DNA of 64,000 bases from Bacilli bacterium (GTDB lineage: Bacteria; Bacillota_I; Bacilli_A; ML615J-28; CAG-698): contig CAKJYW010000013.1 in the NCBI GenBank assembly GCA_918272565.1, forward strand, positions 1-64,000, written 5' to 3'. Shown here one piece after another: positions 40,934 to 55,900 of the stretch. The position numbers were made by a program, and so were the translations under genes. The notes under the pieces are model-generated. The model ran no database searches and had not been told where the DNA came from. It saw only the letters and a program-made list of their open reading frames with translations. Numbering within the stretch: position 1 is the stretch's first letter; each line of letters begins with the position of its first letter.

Positions 40934-40943
40934 ATTTTATAAT
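40914..40943 (+). promoter_or_regulatory. Promoter overlapping a terminator, before the giant gene
   Basis: TTGATT (40914), 18 bases, TATAAT (40938). The -35 lies in the terminator stem-loop itself. It gives the giant gene its own start site, so its expression need not depend on read-through. Confidence 0.55.
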
Positions 40944-40994
40944 GGTAGCAGACGAGTTATCGTGTTGTATAAAGAAATCAGGAGGGACTGACGT

Positions 40995-43900
40995 ATGTAT
41001 AAAGACGACGACGTGTTGAAAGTTTTAAACTCGAACACAGAAAATAACAACTATAACGAAGATAATAATGATACTGACGAGCTTGATGTATTGAAAAGTA
41101 ATACTCCAGAAGAAGTAGTTACTCCAGTAGAAAGTTTCAGACCACAGCTTACAGAAAAAGAATACGCTGCAAGAGAAAGTGCTAGTGTTGATTTTGATTC
41201 TGGAATTAATCACGTAGATAATAGCGAAGTCGGTTTTTTAAAAAATAATTATGTTCAGTTAGATACTGGCGAAGTTAATACAACGAAGTCACTAGCTACT
41301 GATTTAGTGTCTGATGAAAAGAGTATCAGCACTGGAGAGTTATATAAAGATACTCTCGGAAGAACCGCATATGAAGATTTGAAAGTTGCTTGCGGTTTAA
41401 ATAAAAATGATTCATTCACTGATTTTTATAATAACAATGGCTACGTTCCTAAAGGTTGGGAAATGGAAGCTAAGATGTGTTTAATTGAAGAAAAGAGAAT
41501 GAAATTTTATAGTAAGTATCAGAACGGTGAAATGTCTGAAACTGATTTTTTGTATCAAGCTTACGGAAAAGATTTGATGAAGGAAGCTGGATATGATTTA
41601 GAATCTAAGTTGTTCTGGTATAACAGAATTAAAAATGGTGATCGCACATCGCCACTAGATAGCGATACGTTCTTGGCAGATTTAATTGCTAACTCACGTT
41701 CGTTATTTCAGAACGAAACTTGGTATAGAGATTCCACATCGAATAAGATGAGTCAGACACTTGCTGGTTTAGTTACTGGTAATAGATTGTCTGATGATAA
41801 GTTCTATGAGATTTTTAAGAATCAAGTAGATGCGTTGAAGCCATATTTTGACGAAGACGTAAATAAAATTATTACATATTATAAAGCAGGAAGTTTAGGT
41901 TCTGCGTTTTCACCGTTTATAGATACAGACGGTGATGGTAAATACGATTATTATTTCCACACTGATGGAAGATTATATGCTGTAAAAGATTCTTCTGGAG
42001 CTGGTGAAAGTAAATGTACCATCACATATAACGAGGATGGTTCTGTTCACGCTGTCCAGATTAACGATGGATTAGATGGAGCAGTTGATTCGTTCCTCGA
42101 AGGCTTCAGAGATTTCTGGGTTGGTTTACTAGATATCGGTTCGATGGCCGTATCGTTATTCGTTGGTATCGGTGACGCAGCTAACGGAGGTAAATACTGG
42201 GTAGATTCTCAACAACGCTGGGAAGCATTTAAGAAATCTACTTGGGCATTAGGCGATGAAGACTATGTTACGTTCGATTCAGTAAGTAATTGGAACGGCG
42301 AAGACTGGGCGAACGGTATCTGTAAAGGTGTTGGCCAGGTCGCTGGTATGATCGTGTTAACTGTTTTAACTGCTGGCATCGGTACAGCTGCTCAAGGCGG
42401 TAAGGCTGCTATCAACACTGGAACTGAAATTGGTAGTGAAGCTGCTAAAGAAGTAATGAAAGATGGTGCTAAGGGAGTTACTAAAGAAATGGTTAGTAAT
42501 TCTATTAAGTCTGTTTACGGAAAAGTTGCTGAAAGATTAGGAAGTAACGCCGCACCGAAAGTTGTTGAAAGAACAGCACAACAAGCTATTGCAGAATTAG
42601 GTAAACAGCTTGGAACTCAGCTTCCGAAAGAAGCATTCGAAGAAGTTGCTAAAGGTTTAGTAGCCCAAGAATTAAGAGCATTAGGAACTACGACAGCTAA
42701 GCTTGCTGTTAAGAATGCGGGTACAGCTCTTGCTAGAGGTGCATCTGCAGTTCTTCAAGCTGGAACAAAAGGCCGTAGTGGTTTTGTTATTTCTACGAAA
42801 GGTGTTATGGGTTCTGTCTGGGGACAATCGATACAGGTCGCTGCTACTAACGCTGTTAAAGATTTCGTATCAGTTGCTGGTCAGCTTGAAGCTAGAAACA
42901 ACGGATTAAAGTTCCTTGAGAAAGTAACAGATGGGCAAGTAAAAGCATTAAGTACTGGAGATATTTTAGGAAGAGCGTTTGCTACAGCAGGTGCTGATTT
43001 AGTTATATCATCACTATTTAGAGCACAAGGCGATATCGGAACTACTACTAGAATAAATGCGATGTTTGGTAGTAAGAGTAAGTTATTAACAGAAAACGCT
43101 AAGAAGTTATTAGCTGATGGAAGTATTTCTCAGTCAGTTAGAAATGCTACATTGAATATGACTAAGAATATGAAAGCTTGTATGGCTGTCGATAATATTT
43201 TTGATATTCTCGAAAACATCACAACAGCTGGTGCACAGGCTGCGTTCTCGAATCCATACGCTGAATTAGGTAGTAAAGAATCTTGGCAAACATTCTGGCA
43301 ATCAGCATATAATCCACAGTCGATAATTATGAATGCATACATCGGAGCTAAGAACGTTATATCATACGGTAATTCTCAGAACTTAGTAGATTCTAGATTA
43401 TCCACGTTTATTAGAGAAGCGAATATTAACGCTAGAGCTGTAGGTGGTGCTGTAAGAAATTATATTAATGAAGTCGAAAGTTCTACTCTCGATCCTATCG
43501 AAAAGAATAAACTCATTAAAGTATTAGAGAATTTAGACTCACACGTACAGAATAAATTAAATAATATTGAAAAAGTATCTAGCAAAGATAAGATTAGTGC
43601 TTCCGCTAGAATGTTTAATAATATTATGGAAACAGCTATGGAGTTAGATGATGTATTCAGCATCGATAATAAGAAAGCTGTAACTGCGTTTAATTTAAAT
43701 AATGATGAAGTAACTGAGATTAGAGAAGCTATTAAATTATTAAACAGCACTAAAGAAGCTGGCGAAAAAGATTATGGCATGGTTAGTGCTATGTTATTTA
43801 ATAGAGCATCGAAAGCTGAAGCTGAAAATATTAAGGCTGTTTATGAAGACATCCTTGATTTAGCTACTAAGAAAGCTACACACACTAATAAAGTTTTGAA

Positions 43901-46900
43901 AATGATTGCTGATTTCTCTGGTAAATTACCGTTTGCGAATCACGTTAAGTCTAAACACGCAATGGCTACGTTTAAAGATTTCTTAAACACAGTGGCTGAT
44001 AAAGCTAACTATGATTTAAGCGGCATTAAAGATATCGATATTAGAAATTTAATTGTTAGTAACAGAATTAAAACATTGCATCGTGATGACGATGGAACTT
44101 CGTTTAATAAATTTAAACAAGCTATTGATGAAGGATTAATTAAAACATATGTATTAAGCGATGCTTCTGCGTTAGAAGGACATAAATTTAAAGTTGAAGA
44201 AGATGGAAACATCATAGTATTAGACAGTAATAATAAAGAAAGAACAGATGTTAACTTCGATGACAATCCGTTCTTCCAGCTCTTACAAGATAAAGCTCAT
44301 AATAAAGAAGCTATTGAACAGTTGATTAAGATGGGAATCATCACATCTCCGAACAACGATAAAGAACCAGAATCGTTATATTCTATTATGGCATCTGGAA
44401 CTCCTTGGTTCGGTTTCACTGTTGATCAGTCGAAGAGAAACGAAATATTAAAGAAGTCAGATAACAATGAAACAAATCCATTGAGAGATATTATTGTTGC
44501 ATTAGATACGATTGCTGATTTATGTAACCCAGATTTATCAGCTGATTCAGATGGATATGCTGGAATTGACTGGTCGATTCCATTATTTACTCGTGTCTCA
44601 TACACTAGAAAAAATAGTAGTGGTGGAGAAAGCGATGTAAGTTTATATATTGTTCCTAACCAGAGCAAGGCTCATAACATTGATATCGTAAATAGATTAC
44701 AAACTGTTCAAGCAATGATTTACGATTATTATAAAATTTTAACTCTTACTAAGGTAGGACTTAAAACTCCAGAGCAAAATGAAGAATTGCAAAAAGCAAT
44801 TGCTACTTTCGCATTCCTCCTCGATGAAAACATCGTCATGAATGATTATAAGGATTACCAAGAAATTCTTAGTGATCCTGCTAAGCGTAGCGAATTCTTG
44901 GAAAATAGATTGAAGCTCGTTGATAAAGCAATTTTGTTTAAAGCTAACTTCGATGAAGACGAAACTGATGAAGGCTTTGGCCGTAATCAATTAGTTAAGT
45001 TATATAGAGATGGAGTTTTAAATGATAACATCTTAACTGAATTTGCAGAAGAATCTGAAAAGAGCAGCAAAGTCGGCGAAGTTGCTAGAAAATTATTACA
45101 ATATAAAGACCTCGTTAATTTAACTAGAGATGCAATGAATATCGCTTTAAAAGCTAGTAACGAAGGTAAACTTACTAATGTAGATATTAATGTAATGAAA
45201 GATTACGTTGGCAAGATGAAAGATCCTGCTAATGCTAAGTTGAAAGAATACTTAGAAAAAGATAATCACTTAAGTGCACAACTGGAAAAAATAATCGAAG
45301 ATCCAACGAAGTACTTCCCTTTTATCAACGGCTTAGTTGGAAATGGTCGTCATCTAAGCCAGGAAGAATGTTCGGCCATTTTAGAAAAAAGAAGAATTGA
45401 TGATAGTGATTACATCGAATACTTATCAGAATTAATTGGCAATAGATATAATGACTTTGTTGCTAATACAAACGATTATGTTGAACGTATAAAGAAAACA
45501 TTCACTAAAGTTTTCTATGGCAAAGATTATAACTATACAGATGATAATAATTTCTTCAAGACTTTATCTAAGGAACAAGTAATAGAATTTATTACTGATC
45601 CTTTAACTGTCCTCTCAAATATGAGAGCAAGACAAGTACATAGATTATTCTCAAAGAATCAAGATTCTGATTCTAATTACTCAACAGATATCACTCCCCT
45701 TGCTAAAGAGTTATTAAGAAAATCTGGATTATTAACAGAAGATGGAAAGTTAGATACTAATAAGATATTTATTGAAACATATAATATCGATAGCGAAACT
45801 CCTTTAACTGCTGATGAAATCAAAAATGAAATTCTTAAAGGTGAAACTGACCAAGCGAGATTATTTAGAAACTTAATTCTCATCGCTAATAAAGATTACA
45901 TCGGTGATTTCAACGAAAGAATCGTTGGTGACGATGGAGTAGAAAAAGATTTCATCAGAAACGAAGGCGAAAACATTTATGTTGGAAAGAATGATGAACT
46001 ATTAGGCGATTACTTATTTAACAATACAGATGTTAAGCAAATGTTAATGGTTAGCAAACAAGATGAAATCATTGACAGAATTAAAAATGATATCGACTTA
46101 TATGACCAATATGTTGGCGTTGGCACAGACCTTATGGCTTCAAAGAATATTATTGAAGTTAATCTTTTAGAATTACTTCCAAAGAATTTAAAGTCTGCTG
46201 TCGGAAAATTCTTAGAATCTATCGAAGCTAAAAGCGATAGAGGTGCTAAAGCTAGAATGGAAAATAATGAAATCCAACAAGATATGGAAAAATTATTTAC
46301 TGGTTCTGAAGCATCTAACACAACAAGCCAATACGTAGCTTATAAGAAATTAGTATTAAGTAAAATTATTAATGGAAATTTCTTATACTCATATGACATC
46401 AACAATACAAAGTCTATTGAGAAGTTCAGAACTTTAATGTTCTCTCTTGGATATGGTAAAGATGTTTCTAAGATTATCTCTAACGCTATTCAAGTAGATG
46501 GTGTATCTGTTAAGAACAAACCAATGCACGTAATTAAAACAGATTTAGAAGCTCGTAAGGTATTTGAAACTCTTATGAAAATGTCTCCTGTTACTTTCAT
46601 CAGCACATTGAAAGAAGGCAAAGACTTTAAATATGTTTTAAATAATTTATTCTCAAGCAATAGATATGTAGATGACAATACTACATTCGATGTAAGTAAA
46701 CTCAAATTAAACAATGGCGTTACATTATTAGGTAACTACGATGAGTGGACACAAACAGAAGGAATATCTGAAACATTATTAGACCGTGCAATTAAAGCTG
46801 CACTTCAAGGTGGTAACTTCGCAGACTTCTTTACAATCTTTAATAAGTCAACAGATTTCGAAGGTCAAGTAAATAAAACTTCATACGAAACTTACAAGGC

Positions 46901-49900
46901 TATTAAGATTATTGACCGTGTATTTGAATATTTGTTTGATCCTAAAACAGAATACAGACAATCAGTCTTAAGAGTTCCTTGCACAAAAGATAATTCTAAA
47001 TACAAAGATATCCTTGAAATGTATTCAAAGGAAAATTCAATTTGGAATGTAAAATATGATGAAGATAATAAATACTTTGAGTTCAGAAGAAAAGATGCAA
47101 AGGATGTTAATAAAGATGCTTTCATTCAAACTCATATCATCGAAAACAATAATGAATTTAACTTCAAAGAGTTAGTCCCATTGTGGGACTCAAAGACTTC
47201 AACTAAGTCTGTTGACTTTGAAATGGACAAAGATATATCTTACGAAACATTATTCAGTATTATCTCTGAAATGGAATTCGATGATCTAACTAAGATTGAA
47301 GATTTCGTTAAGTATGCTGAAAAGCCTATTAAGTTAATGAGCTTAGATAAGTCTGAAAAATCTGAATATGATAACTTGATGTCTAAGCTTAATGGCGAGA
47401 AGACATTATCAGAAATTGAAAACATTCTCGCATCTAATAAAAAATTAGTAGAAGATAATTACTATGCCAACTTATTAGACTTCTATTTCAAAAATGTCAG
47501 AGCACAATCTAATGTTTTAGAGAATGCTTTAAGCACAGAAGAAACAAAACCATTGTTATCATTATGTGACACAGACATTCTTAATTCTATTGGCGACTTA
47601 TTAAACGGTAAGTATAAAGATATATTCTCAGAACAAAGCTTTAATGATGATGAAATGTTAGCGTTAGCAAACGATGTCAGCGAAAGCGTTCATAAATCTG
47701 TTAGCTTTGATTCTATTAAAGCATTGTTAACTATTCTTAAAGATGCTGAAGAAAATCAATTAGTAGCATTAAGCACTGACACAGGATTGGCTAAGAACAA
47801 TCCTACTTTAACTGCGTTCGGTTTCTTAGAAATTGATGACGAAGGTAAGCTCAGTGTTTCTATGGAAGAATATATCAAAGCAGCTAAACAAGATAGAGAG
47901 GTATTCTTATCTAATTTAGATTTAATGTTAAAGACTGCTGGCTTAACAGATGAAGAAAAAGCTTCTGTTAAAAATTTAATCAGTCAATTAAAAGCTAAAG
48001 ATGCTTTAATAACAGAACTTAATGCTGATAAAGAATTAACTATTGAACATTCTAATTTAAAAACTATCTTAAATTTTGAAACTACTTCACCTAACGAACC
48101 TTCAGTTAAGGTAAATCCAAATGAATATTTCTTATCAAGCGGTGATAACTTCAATAAGAAATTAGCTGCTTCATTAGTTGCTAATAGAAAGTTCCTAAAG
48201 AAAGGCCAAGATAAATATATTGCACTATCATCTATAGGTGAAACTAAAGATACAATAGGCAATTTATTATCCGACTTTATGCGTGATGCATTAGGAAGAA
48301 CTTTAGATTTAACAACAGATAAATTAGGTTCTGCTCTTATTTATAATATGCAATCAGATGAAGGCGTTGCTGAATTCTTTATGTCTTCATATACTTGGGC
48401 ACACTATATCAAAGAAGCAATTATGATGGATGATGAAGGAAACTTTGTTAATAAATTCAAAGGTATGTCCGAAAAAGAAGTTAATAAAATGCTTTATGAT
48501 TTAGCAATGAAAGCTAACTTGTATTCTACTGGAACAACATTCGCAGCTGAATATGCTGGTGCTTTAATGCTTGAATATGATCCAGAAACTAAACAATACA
48601 ATATCAAACCTATCGTTACTTCATCTTCTAATCCAGATGATGATATTCTTCGTGAATTAGTTATTGGCAAACATAGCTTAGGCGAAGAAGATGGAAAAGT
48701 AAAAATGATGGTTAAAGTAAAACAAAATACTTTCGTAGAAAATATTAGTGGATATAATAGTGACTTCGAAGTATTTGATTTAACAAATGAAGATGTCAAG
48801 AGATCTGTTTATGCAGCTGCTTACTTTAATGCTAAGCGTAATAACAGAGCTTGGTATATCAATCCAGATAAATACGATAGCTATAAAGATGTAATTAAAA
48901 GTTACTATATTGATACATATAAATTAAAAGCTTATGACTTAAGAACTCATTTCTATAATGCTTGCAAAGCTTATGGCTTAACAGATGATGTTATTAAAAC
49001 AATATTACAAAATGCAGACAACATCGCTGTAACTCAAAATACTTCTTGGTCTGAACAAGCACTTGAAACTTTAAAGAGAACAGCTGGTATCACAAATGAT
49101 AAGTTTGTAGAGAACAGACAGTTCAAAGCTCTTCACGATGCTTTATTATATGCTATTAACAAAGACGCATTAAAACCAGAAACACTAAATGGCTTTGATA
49201 ACTTCATTAATAAATATGACGCTGCATTAAAAGTTAATGAAGTTGAAAATGCTTTAGTTGCATTAGATAAGATTACAAGTTTAAACGTAGAAGACAATGA
49301 GCTTGGTTATAAATATTTCGCAACATTGTCTGAGGCAGAACAAAAAGATGTCATTATGCACTTGATGTTAGACTCAAGCAACACTGATGGTCTTACTTTA
49401 ACTATGCTTGCTAATGCTAGAAATGGTAAGAACTTATACGATGTCTATAAATATTTCGTAGATAGATTCGATGTTAAAGCTATAAAAGAAGTTACTAAAG
49501 TTGACTTAACTAAATCACAAGTCGAAGGCTACAGAAAAACATTTGGAAATAGAATAACTGATGACCAAATAAAAGATTTATTCGGCAAAGAAACAAAAGC
49601 AATATCTAAAGAACAACAATTGAACTATGCTAAACCATTAATTGATTTAGTTGATAATCTTTCTAAATATATTGATGACAAAGAATCATTCAATAAATTA
49701 TTATCATCAATTACATTTGATGGTGTTGATTTGTCTAGCGATAAAGCTTTGTTTGATAACGTTGATTTGTTCGGAGACAATGCATTGCCATTTGCTAGAG
49801 ATAAATCATTCTTAGCTCAAGCAATGAAAGCTTTCCAATTAATGGAAGATTCTAAATCTTTAAGAGCTGATTCAAAAGAATTAGAAAATAGAATCAAAGA

Positions 49901-52900
49901 TGTAATCACTGGTAACGGATACAATGGTTATTCAAGACAACAATATCTTTCTTCATTAAGAAGTAAACGTAAACGTAATGAAGTTAGAAATGTATTCTTT
50001 AATTTACTTAACGCACACGGTGTTGAAGTAAGCAATATCAATATCGAATTAAGAGATGGAACAGATACATTAAAGAATGATGATGTATCGAAAGCGTTAG
50101 CAGCTGCTGTCAATGATATTTCTTTAGCTGCTAAAGCATACGGCGAAGATCTTGAAAAACAAAACAAGTATGATGAAACAATTAAAAACTATTCATTAGC
50201 TGATAAGATAGAAGTATTCTTAGCAAGTGGTCAAGATAACATGACTAAGTATTTAAAAAATACTTTTGCTAATTCAGAATACAAACATTATTCACCAGGA
50301 ATGTTATCCACACTTGATGGCAAATATGGTGAGAAATTACTTAATGCTTTAAAAGCAAACTTTGATTTCAAGAAAGCAGAAAGAGATTCTATTATCAATA
50401 GATTTGTAACAACAGTTATGAATCCTCTTGATAAATATATGTCTAAACAACAAGAGAAATATTTAAAGAATATCAATCCTGCATTCTTATTATCAAACTT
50501 AGTAAGAGTATCTGGCTATACGACAGAAGGAAAAGAATTGCTTGCTAGAAAACTTGAACATATGAATAAGTATGGCAACATTATCGAAATCACTTCTCAA
50601 ACAAATAAAGAACTTCACGACTATATCGTTAACGATTTATTACACGATGAGTTATATAACGTGAGAGCTTTGTGGTCTATGGCCCACGAACATAAAGAAT
50701 TCGTTGATGGAATTCCATATGGTTGTATTAAAGTTAATTCAAAAATTTTGAACGAATCTTTCGGATTGAATCCAGAAACAAATCAACCATATAAGAATGG
50801 CGACACTTTATATACATTGATGTGGAGACAACCTGGTCAGCAAAGAACAGTTATTCATAACGTAAGAGTTCTTGTTGATGATAACTATACATTCGCTTTA
50901 TCCAGAACAACTGCTAGAGATTACTTCAATGGTGATATGGATGGTGACTCTTACTTCAAAGCTATGCCAGACAATGCTATGCAAGCTTTTGGCAAATCAA
51001 CTTTCGATACATTAAATTATGGTGGAAGTTTATTTGATACATTGTTTGATGGAGTAAAGATTCCTATGTCTAGTGCTAAGGAATTCTCCACATACGAAAG
51101 TGAATTAACTAAATACTTCAGAGATAATCAAGAAGCACAAAATTTAATTTATGGAATTTATAATAATACAAATTCTGTAGATGATTTTAATGCTCACTTC
51201 AGAAGTTGGTTAAATGACAATACTAAATACGATGATAAAACAAAAGATATGTTAGTCAGTGCTTTTGGTTTCAAAGAAAGAACCACAGCAATGATTAACA
51301 AAAATAGAGTAATCACTTCTAACAACTATATCTTAGATAAGCTTGGAAAATTATATAAATCAAATGATAAGAACAGACCTAATATCGTTGATGAAATTAT
51401 GAAAGGCAACGAAGCATTCCTTCGTGCTGCATTCTTATTATCTGATGATGACGCTACTTGGCTTGGTCAATCATCTAAAGGACAATTGAGAAACTTCGAA
51501 GTCAAAGAAGAACAACTCAATAAAGTTTCTAATGCTTTATATGAAACAACAATTGGTATGTCAAAAGATTCTAACGCTAGACTTATTAACATTTTCGAAT
51601 TGTTAAAAAACGACAAGAAAGCTATGACACAAATTAAAAACAACGTTTGTAAATACATAGACTTAGGAATTAACCAAGGTTTCATTAGCAAAACAAATGG
51701 TGAAAGAATTAAGCAAGATGTTTTAGACACAGAGAACTTTGATCAAGACTCTGCTTATTGTGTTGCACAATTGTTACAAGTCCATAAGATTAATTCTAAA
51801 CCATACGATGATATCATTACTAAATCTATAACTGCTCCAGAAGCACAATCACAAAGAATTAAAAATAATCAAAAGATTTCTGGCATTATTAACATCATGC
51901 AAAAAATGGGCGGCTATGATGGATTAAACGGATTAGCTGCAGTAATGAAAGAAAATCCATATGGCCCTGAATCTTTAACTATTGCTTCTAGATTAGCTGA
52001 ACAATTGCTAGACGAAAAATTATTAAGAAATCCTTTGTTTATGGCAACTAAAGATGCTACTGGTGCTGCAAAGTTATTAAGAGACTTCGCTACTAAATGT
52101 GATGTAGATGTTATTTCAAAAAATAATTTGAACATTGTTTCTCACAAGAAAACAACTGGCATTAATAAAAACGTTATCGGCGTTAGTGGAAAAGTTATAG
52201 TTGCTATCCAAACTGATGGCGAATACACAGATAGTGTAGGCGTTTATGATAGAAGCAAACACGGTGGAGCTAACTTAAGAGTTAATAGATGTGCATCATA
52301 TGAACTCGGTGACTTAACACCTAAACAAAAAGAAGAATTAGTTTCTACTTTGAAATCTCTTAAAGGAACAATCAAAGCAGATGAGTTTAAACATATCATC
52401 AATGATAGTTCATTTAGAATTAACGGTAACCAAAATGTATTGGCATTCGTTAATAGATTAGGCGAACAAGTCTCATTAGCTTCATTAAAGCCAGAAGATA
52501 TTAACAGAGGCTGTCAATTAGTATTTAATGAAAACTCTTCGTTGATTGACCATGTTAAAAATAATCTTGTTAAGTTCGGTGCTATTACAACCAAAGACTT
52601 TAAAGGAACTGGCTATGCTACAGACATAGAATTCGGTGACCAAATCAAAAAAGAAGACATACCACAATTCTTATTTGACCAAAAGATTGCTAGTATGGAG
52701 AAACTCGCTCCTTTAACTGGCTTCAAAAATTTAGGTAAAACAATTATCGGTACAGATAAGAACGGTGGCAAACACGAATTTGCTTTATGCGAATTAGATA
52801 ATATAGCTTTATTAAATGTATTAGATATGGAAGATATGTCTTTCAGCGACAGAAAGTTAGATACTGTATCATTGCTTTCTGGTTCTCAAGGCATTGACGC

Positions 52901-55900
52901 TTCATTTAATATGGGCAACTTATTCATTACAGTAACAGAAGATGGCAAAGTTGTATATGATCCAAGTGGTTATAATAACTTAATGTCAACAATCAGCAAT
53001 TATACAAAGCCAGTATTGCAAGATGTTAATGGCGTTAACTTAGTAAGATACAATCGTATTGCTATTCTTTTAGACCAAATCGAAGATAACAATAGACTAG
53101 CTAAAGTTATTTCTAATATTGCAAAAGCAATTGGCTCTGATGCTAACAACATTAAAGATGTAATGACTGCATTAGAAACAGTTGGCGATTTAGGTGGCTA
53201 CACTGGTGAACAAATCGAATCAGCTGTTTATGCAACGATGACTCACGATGAAAAAGTTAAGTTCAGAAATATGCTCAAAGCAGATAAAGATAATACATTT
53301 GCTAGAGTATTCTTCAGCAAAGAAGTTCAAGATACTTTAGATTCAAATATCCAAACAGCTGCTGAGTTAGCTGATGATTATGTTGCACAAAAGAAAGAAG
53401 ACATTGCACATACTAATCCTAGAATTGCAAATGTTTCTAACTATTCTGATGGTGCTAACTATGTAAGAGAAATGGAAGGAAGTGCAGAAGACTTAAATAC
53501 TTCATTCATTTCTAGAAGAGCTTTATTGAATTTATTATTAACAGAAACAAATAAAGCTGATGGAAAGCCTTTCGGATTAAACAGCACATTATTAAACGAT
53601 ATGTTAAGAAACGGATATATCGAACCAGAAGATATCTGGTCTGGTAACATAGCAGATGGTTATAGACCTATCTTAAAATATCAAGGACTTGAGTTAGATC
53701 CTAATGATTATCCAGAAAGAACACAAAGTAAAAAAGCTGGTATGTTCTTTAATATGGATATGGGCAAACGTAATAGAGAAAACGAAAACCTCATTGGTTT
53801 TATCGGTGACTCATTATTGCCAAATAATAATCATAAATACAGTGAAGCAATGATAGATGAGATGAACAAAGTAAATAGTTCTGAAACATCAAGTCAATAC
53901 TATTCATATACTCCAGCTACAAGAATTCTTCCATATTTAACAAAAGGAACTGATGAAGATATCTTTGATGCTTTAACTGGATACAAGAATGAATTCTTTG
54001 TAAACAGAATGAATAAATCATTAGAAATATCTGACAGTGACATTAAGCTAGGAACTTATTATTCATCAATTGATGATGCTAGAAGAATGTCAACTTCCGA
54101 AAAGGACTATTACTCAAATGTAAAACAATCTTCTGAATATCTTGAACACTTAGAAGATAGAGATTCAGCAGTGCTTTACAAGAATCTTATTGTTAAAAAG
54201 AAAATTAGTCTTAATGAAGAATTAACTAAATTAAATTTATTAGATAGATTACACTTGCTAGAAGACAGACAAAACTTATTAGAGCAAGATGAATCTACTA
54301 AAGCATTCAAAGAATTAATTGCTGACAAGAGCCAATTCGGAACTGAAATCCAAAACTTCAAAACAATTGAACAAGGCTCATATGAAGATGCTTGCTGGGA
54401 TAATTTATCAGCTGCTAGCTTATCTAAATGTGTAGAATTAACTTCATCTAAAAATGGTTATGAATTCTATAACAGTGCTATGCGTTCTTGGGGTTTCAAA
54501 TCTGATGACAATAAAGACATTGCTTTAGGTTCTAGAGTATTAAGAATGAATGCTATAGCTGATGAAGAAACTAAAAACTTATTAGGCAATGAATATATTC
54601 GCTTAGTCAACGTATCTAAATACGATAACGATTTAGCATTACAACTTGAACAATATTTACAAGTTGAAAAGTTAATTGAACTCTATGATTCATTTGTAAC
54701 AAACAAAGCTGCGTTCGAAAAAGCTATGCCTAAGTCTGGCCCAGAAAGCTATGCAGAACGTTTCAAAAGATTAAACGAAGTATTAAATGAACAAGGTGGA
54801 TTAGATTCATTACGTGCATATACAGATACTTTGTATAAAGAAAACATAGCATTAAGAAGACTTATCGATGATGCTACAGCTATTAATAAGAGAATTATTG
54901 AAGTAGCAAAACAAGAAAGTCCATATGAATATGTTTCTTGGTTTGTAAACTTAGAAGGTAGAGAAAGCAATAATAAACTATTTGGCTGGGATACAGTTAA
55001 TGCATTTGATTTATCTCACCAAAAATTTGAAGATGTATTGCTTGGTTCTATGCAACGTTCTAATAGAAGAAAACTTTCATCTATATTTAGTAGTAGCGAT
55101 GATGGTTACTTAGCTTCTGTTACAATAGCTGCAACAAACTTAGCAAAGAAAAAAGCTGTTAAGTCATTAGCTAAATATATGAAAGACAATGGATATATGA
55201 GTAACTTAGACTTGTATTCCATCAGTATGGAAAAGATAAACAAAGACTTACAAAAAGATTTCTTAGATGCATTCAAATCAGATTTAACTTCTGGAAAGAC
55301 AACAAAAGAAGCTTATGCTTATGACGTATATACTTATAATCAATTAAAGTATATTGCTATTGAAAACGGTGTATCTCCAGAAGAATTCAATGGATATGAA
55401 TCATTCTTGAATCTATATGATAAGCTTTCATCTATTGCAGAAAGTCAAAGACAAGCTTTGCATTTCACTTCGTACCAAGATTTAGTTGAAGCAAGAAATG
55501 CAACTCAAGGTTATGGAACTGATGTAGCAGATAAAGAGAAGCTAGATGCAGCTGTAAAAATTTACAACGCTTCACAAAACGTCTTATCTACTATGGTTGC
55601 TATGATGGTAGAACACGGTAAATATAAATCAGCAGATTCATATCTAGCTGCTATATACGACATAGCTAAAGCTAGATGTCAAAATCTAGGAGACTATGTT
55701 ATCGTAGATAAATACGGAGCTAAATTAGAAGATACTGATAAATATGTTCCATCGTTCTTAAATGGCTTCGATATGGATGACGCTATTAGAGAAATGAAAT
55801 ATGGTAAAGGCGGTAGCGAAGAATCTAAAAAAGCATCTATTGCTCAAATGATTATTTGTGGTGATGCATATGTTATGAAGGAATCTTTAGCTGACCAATT

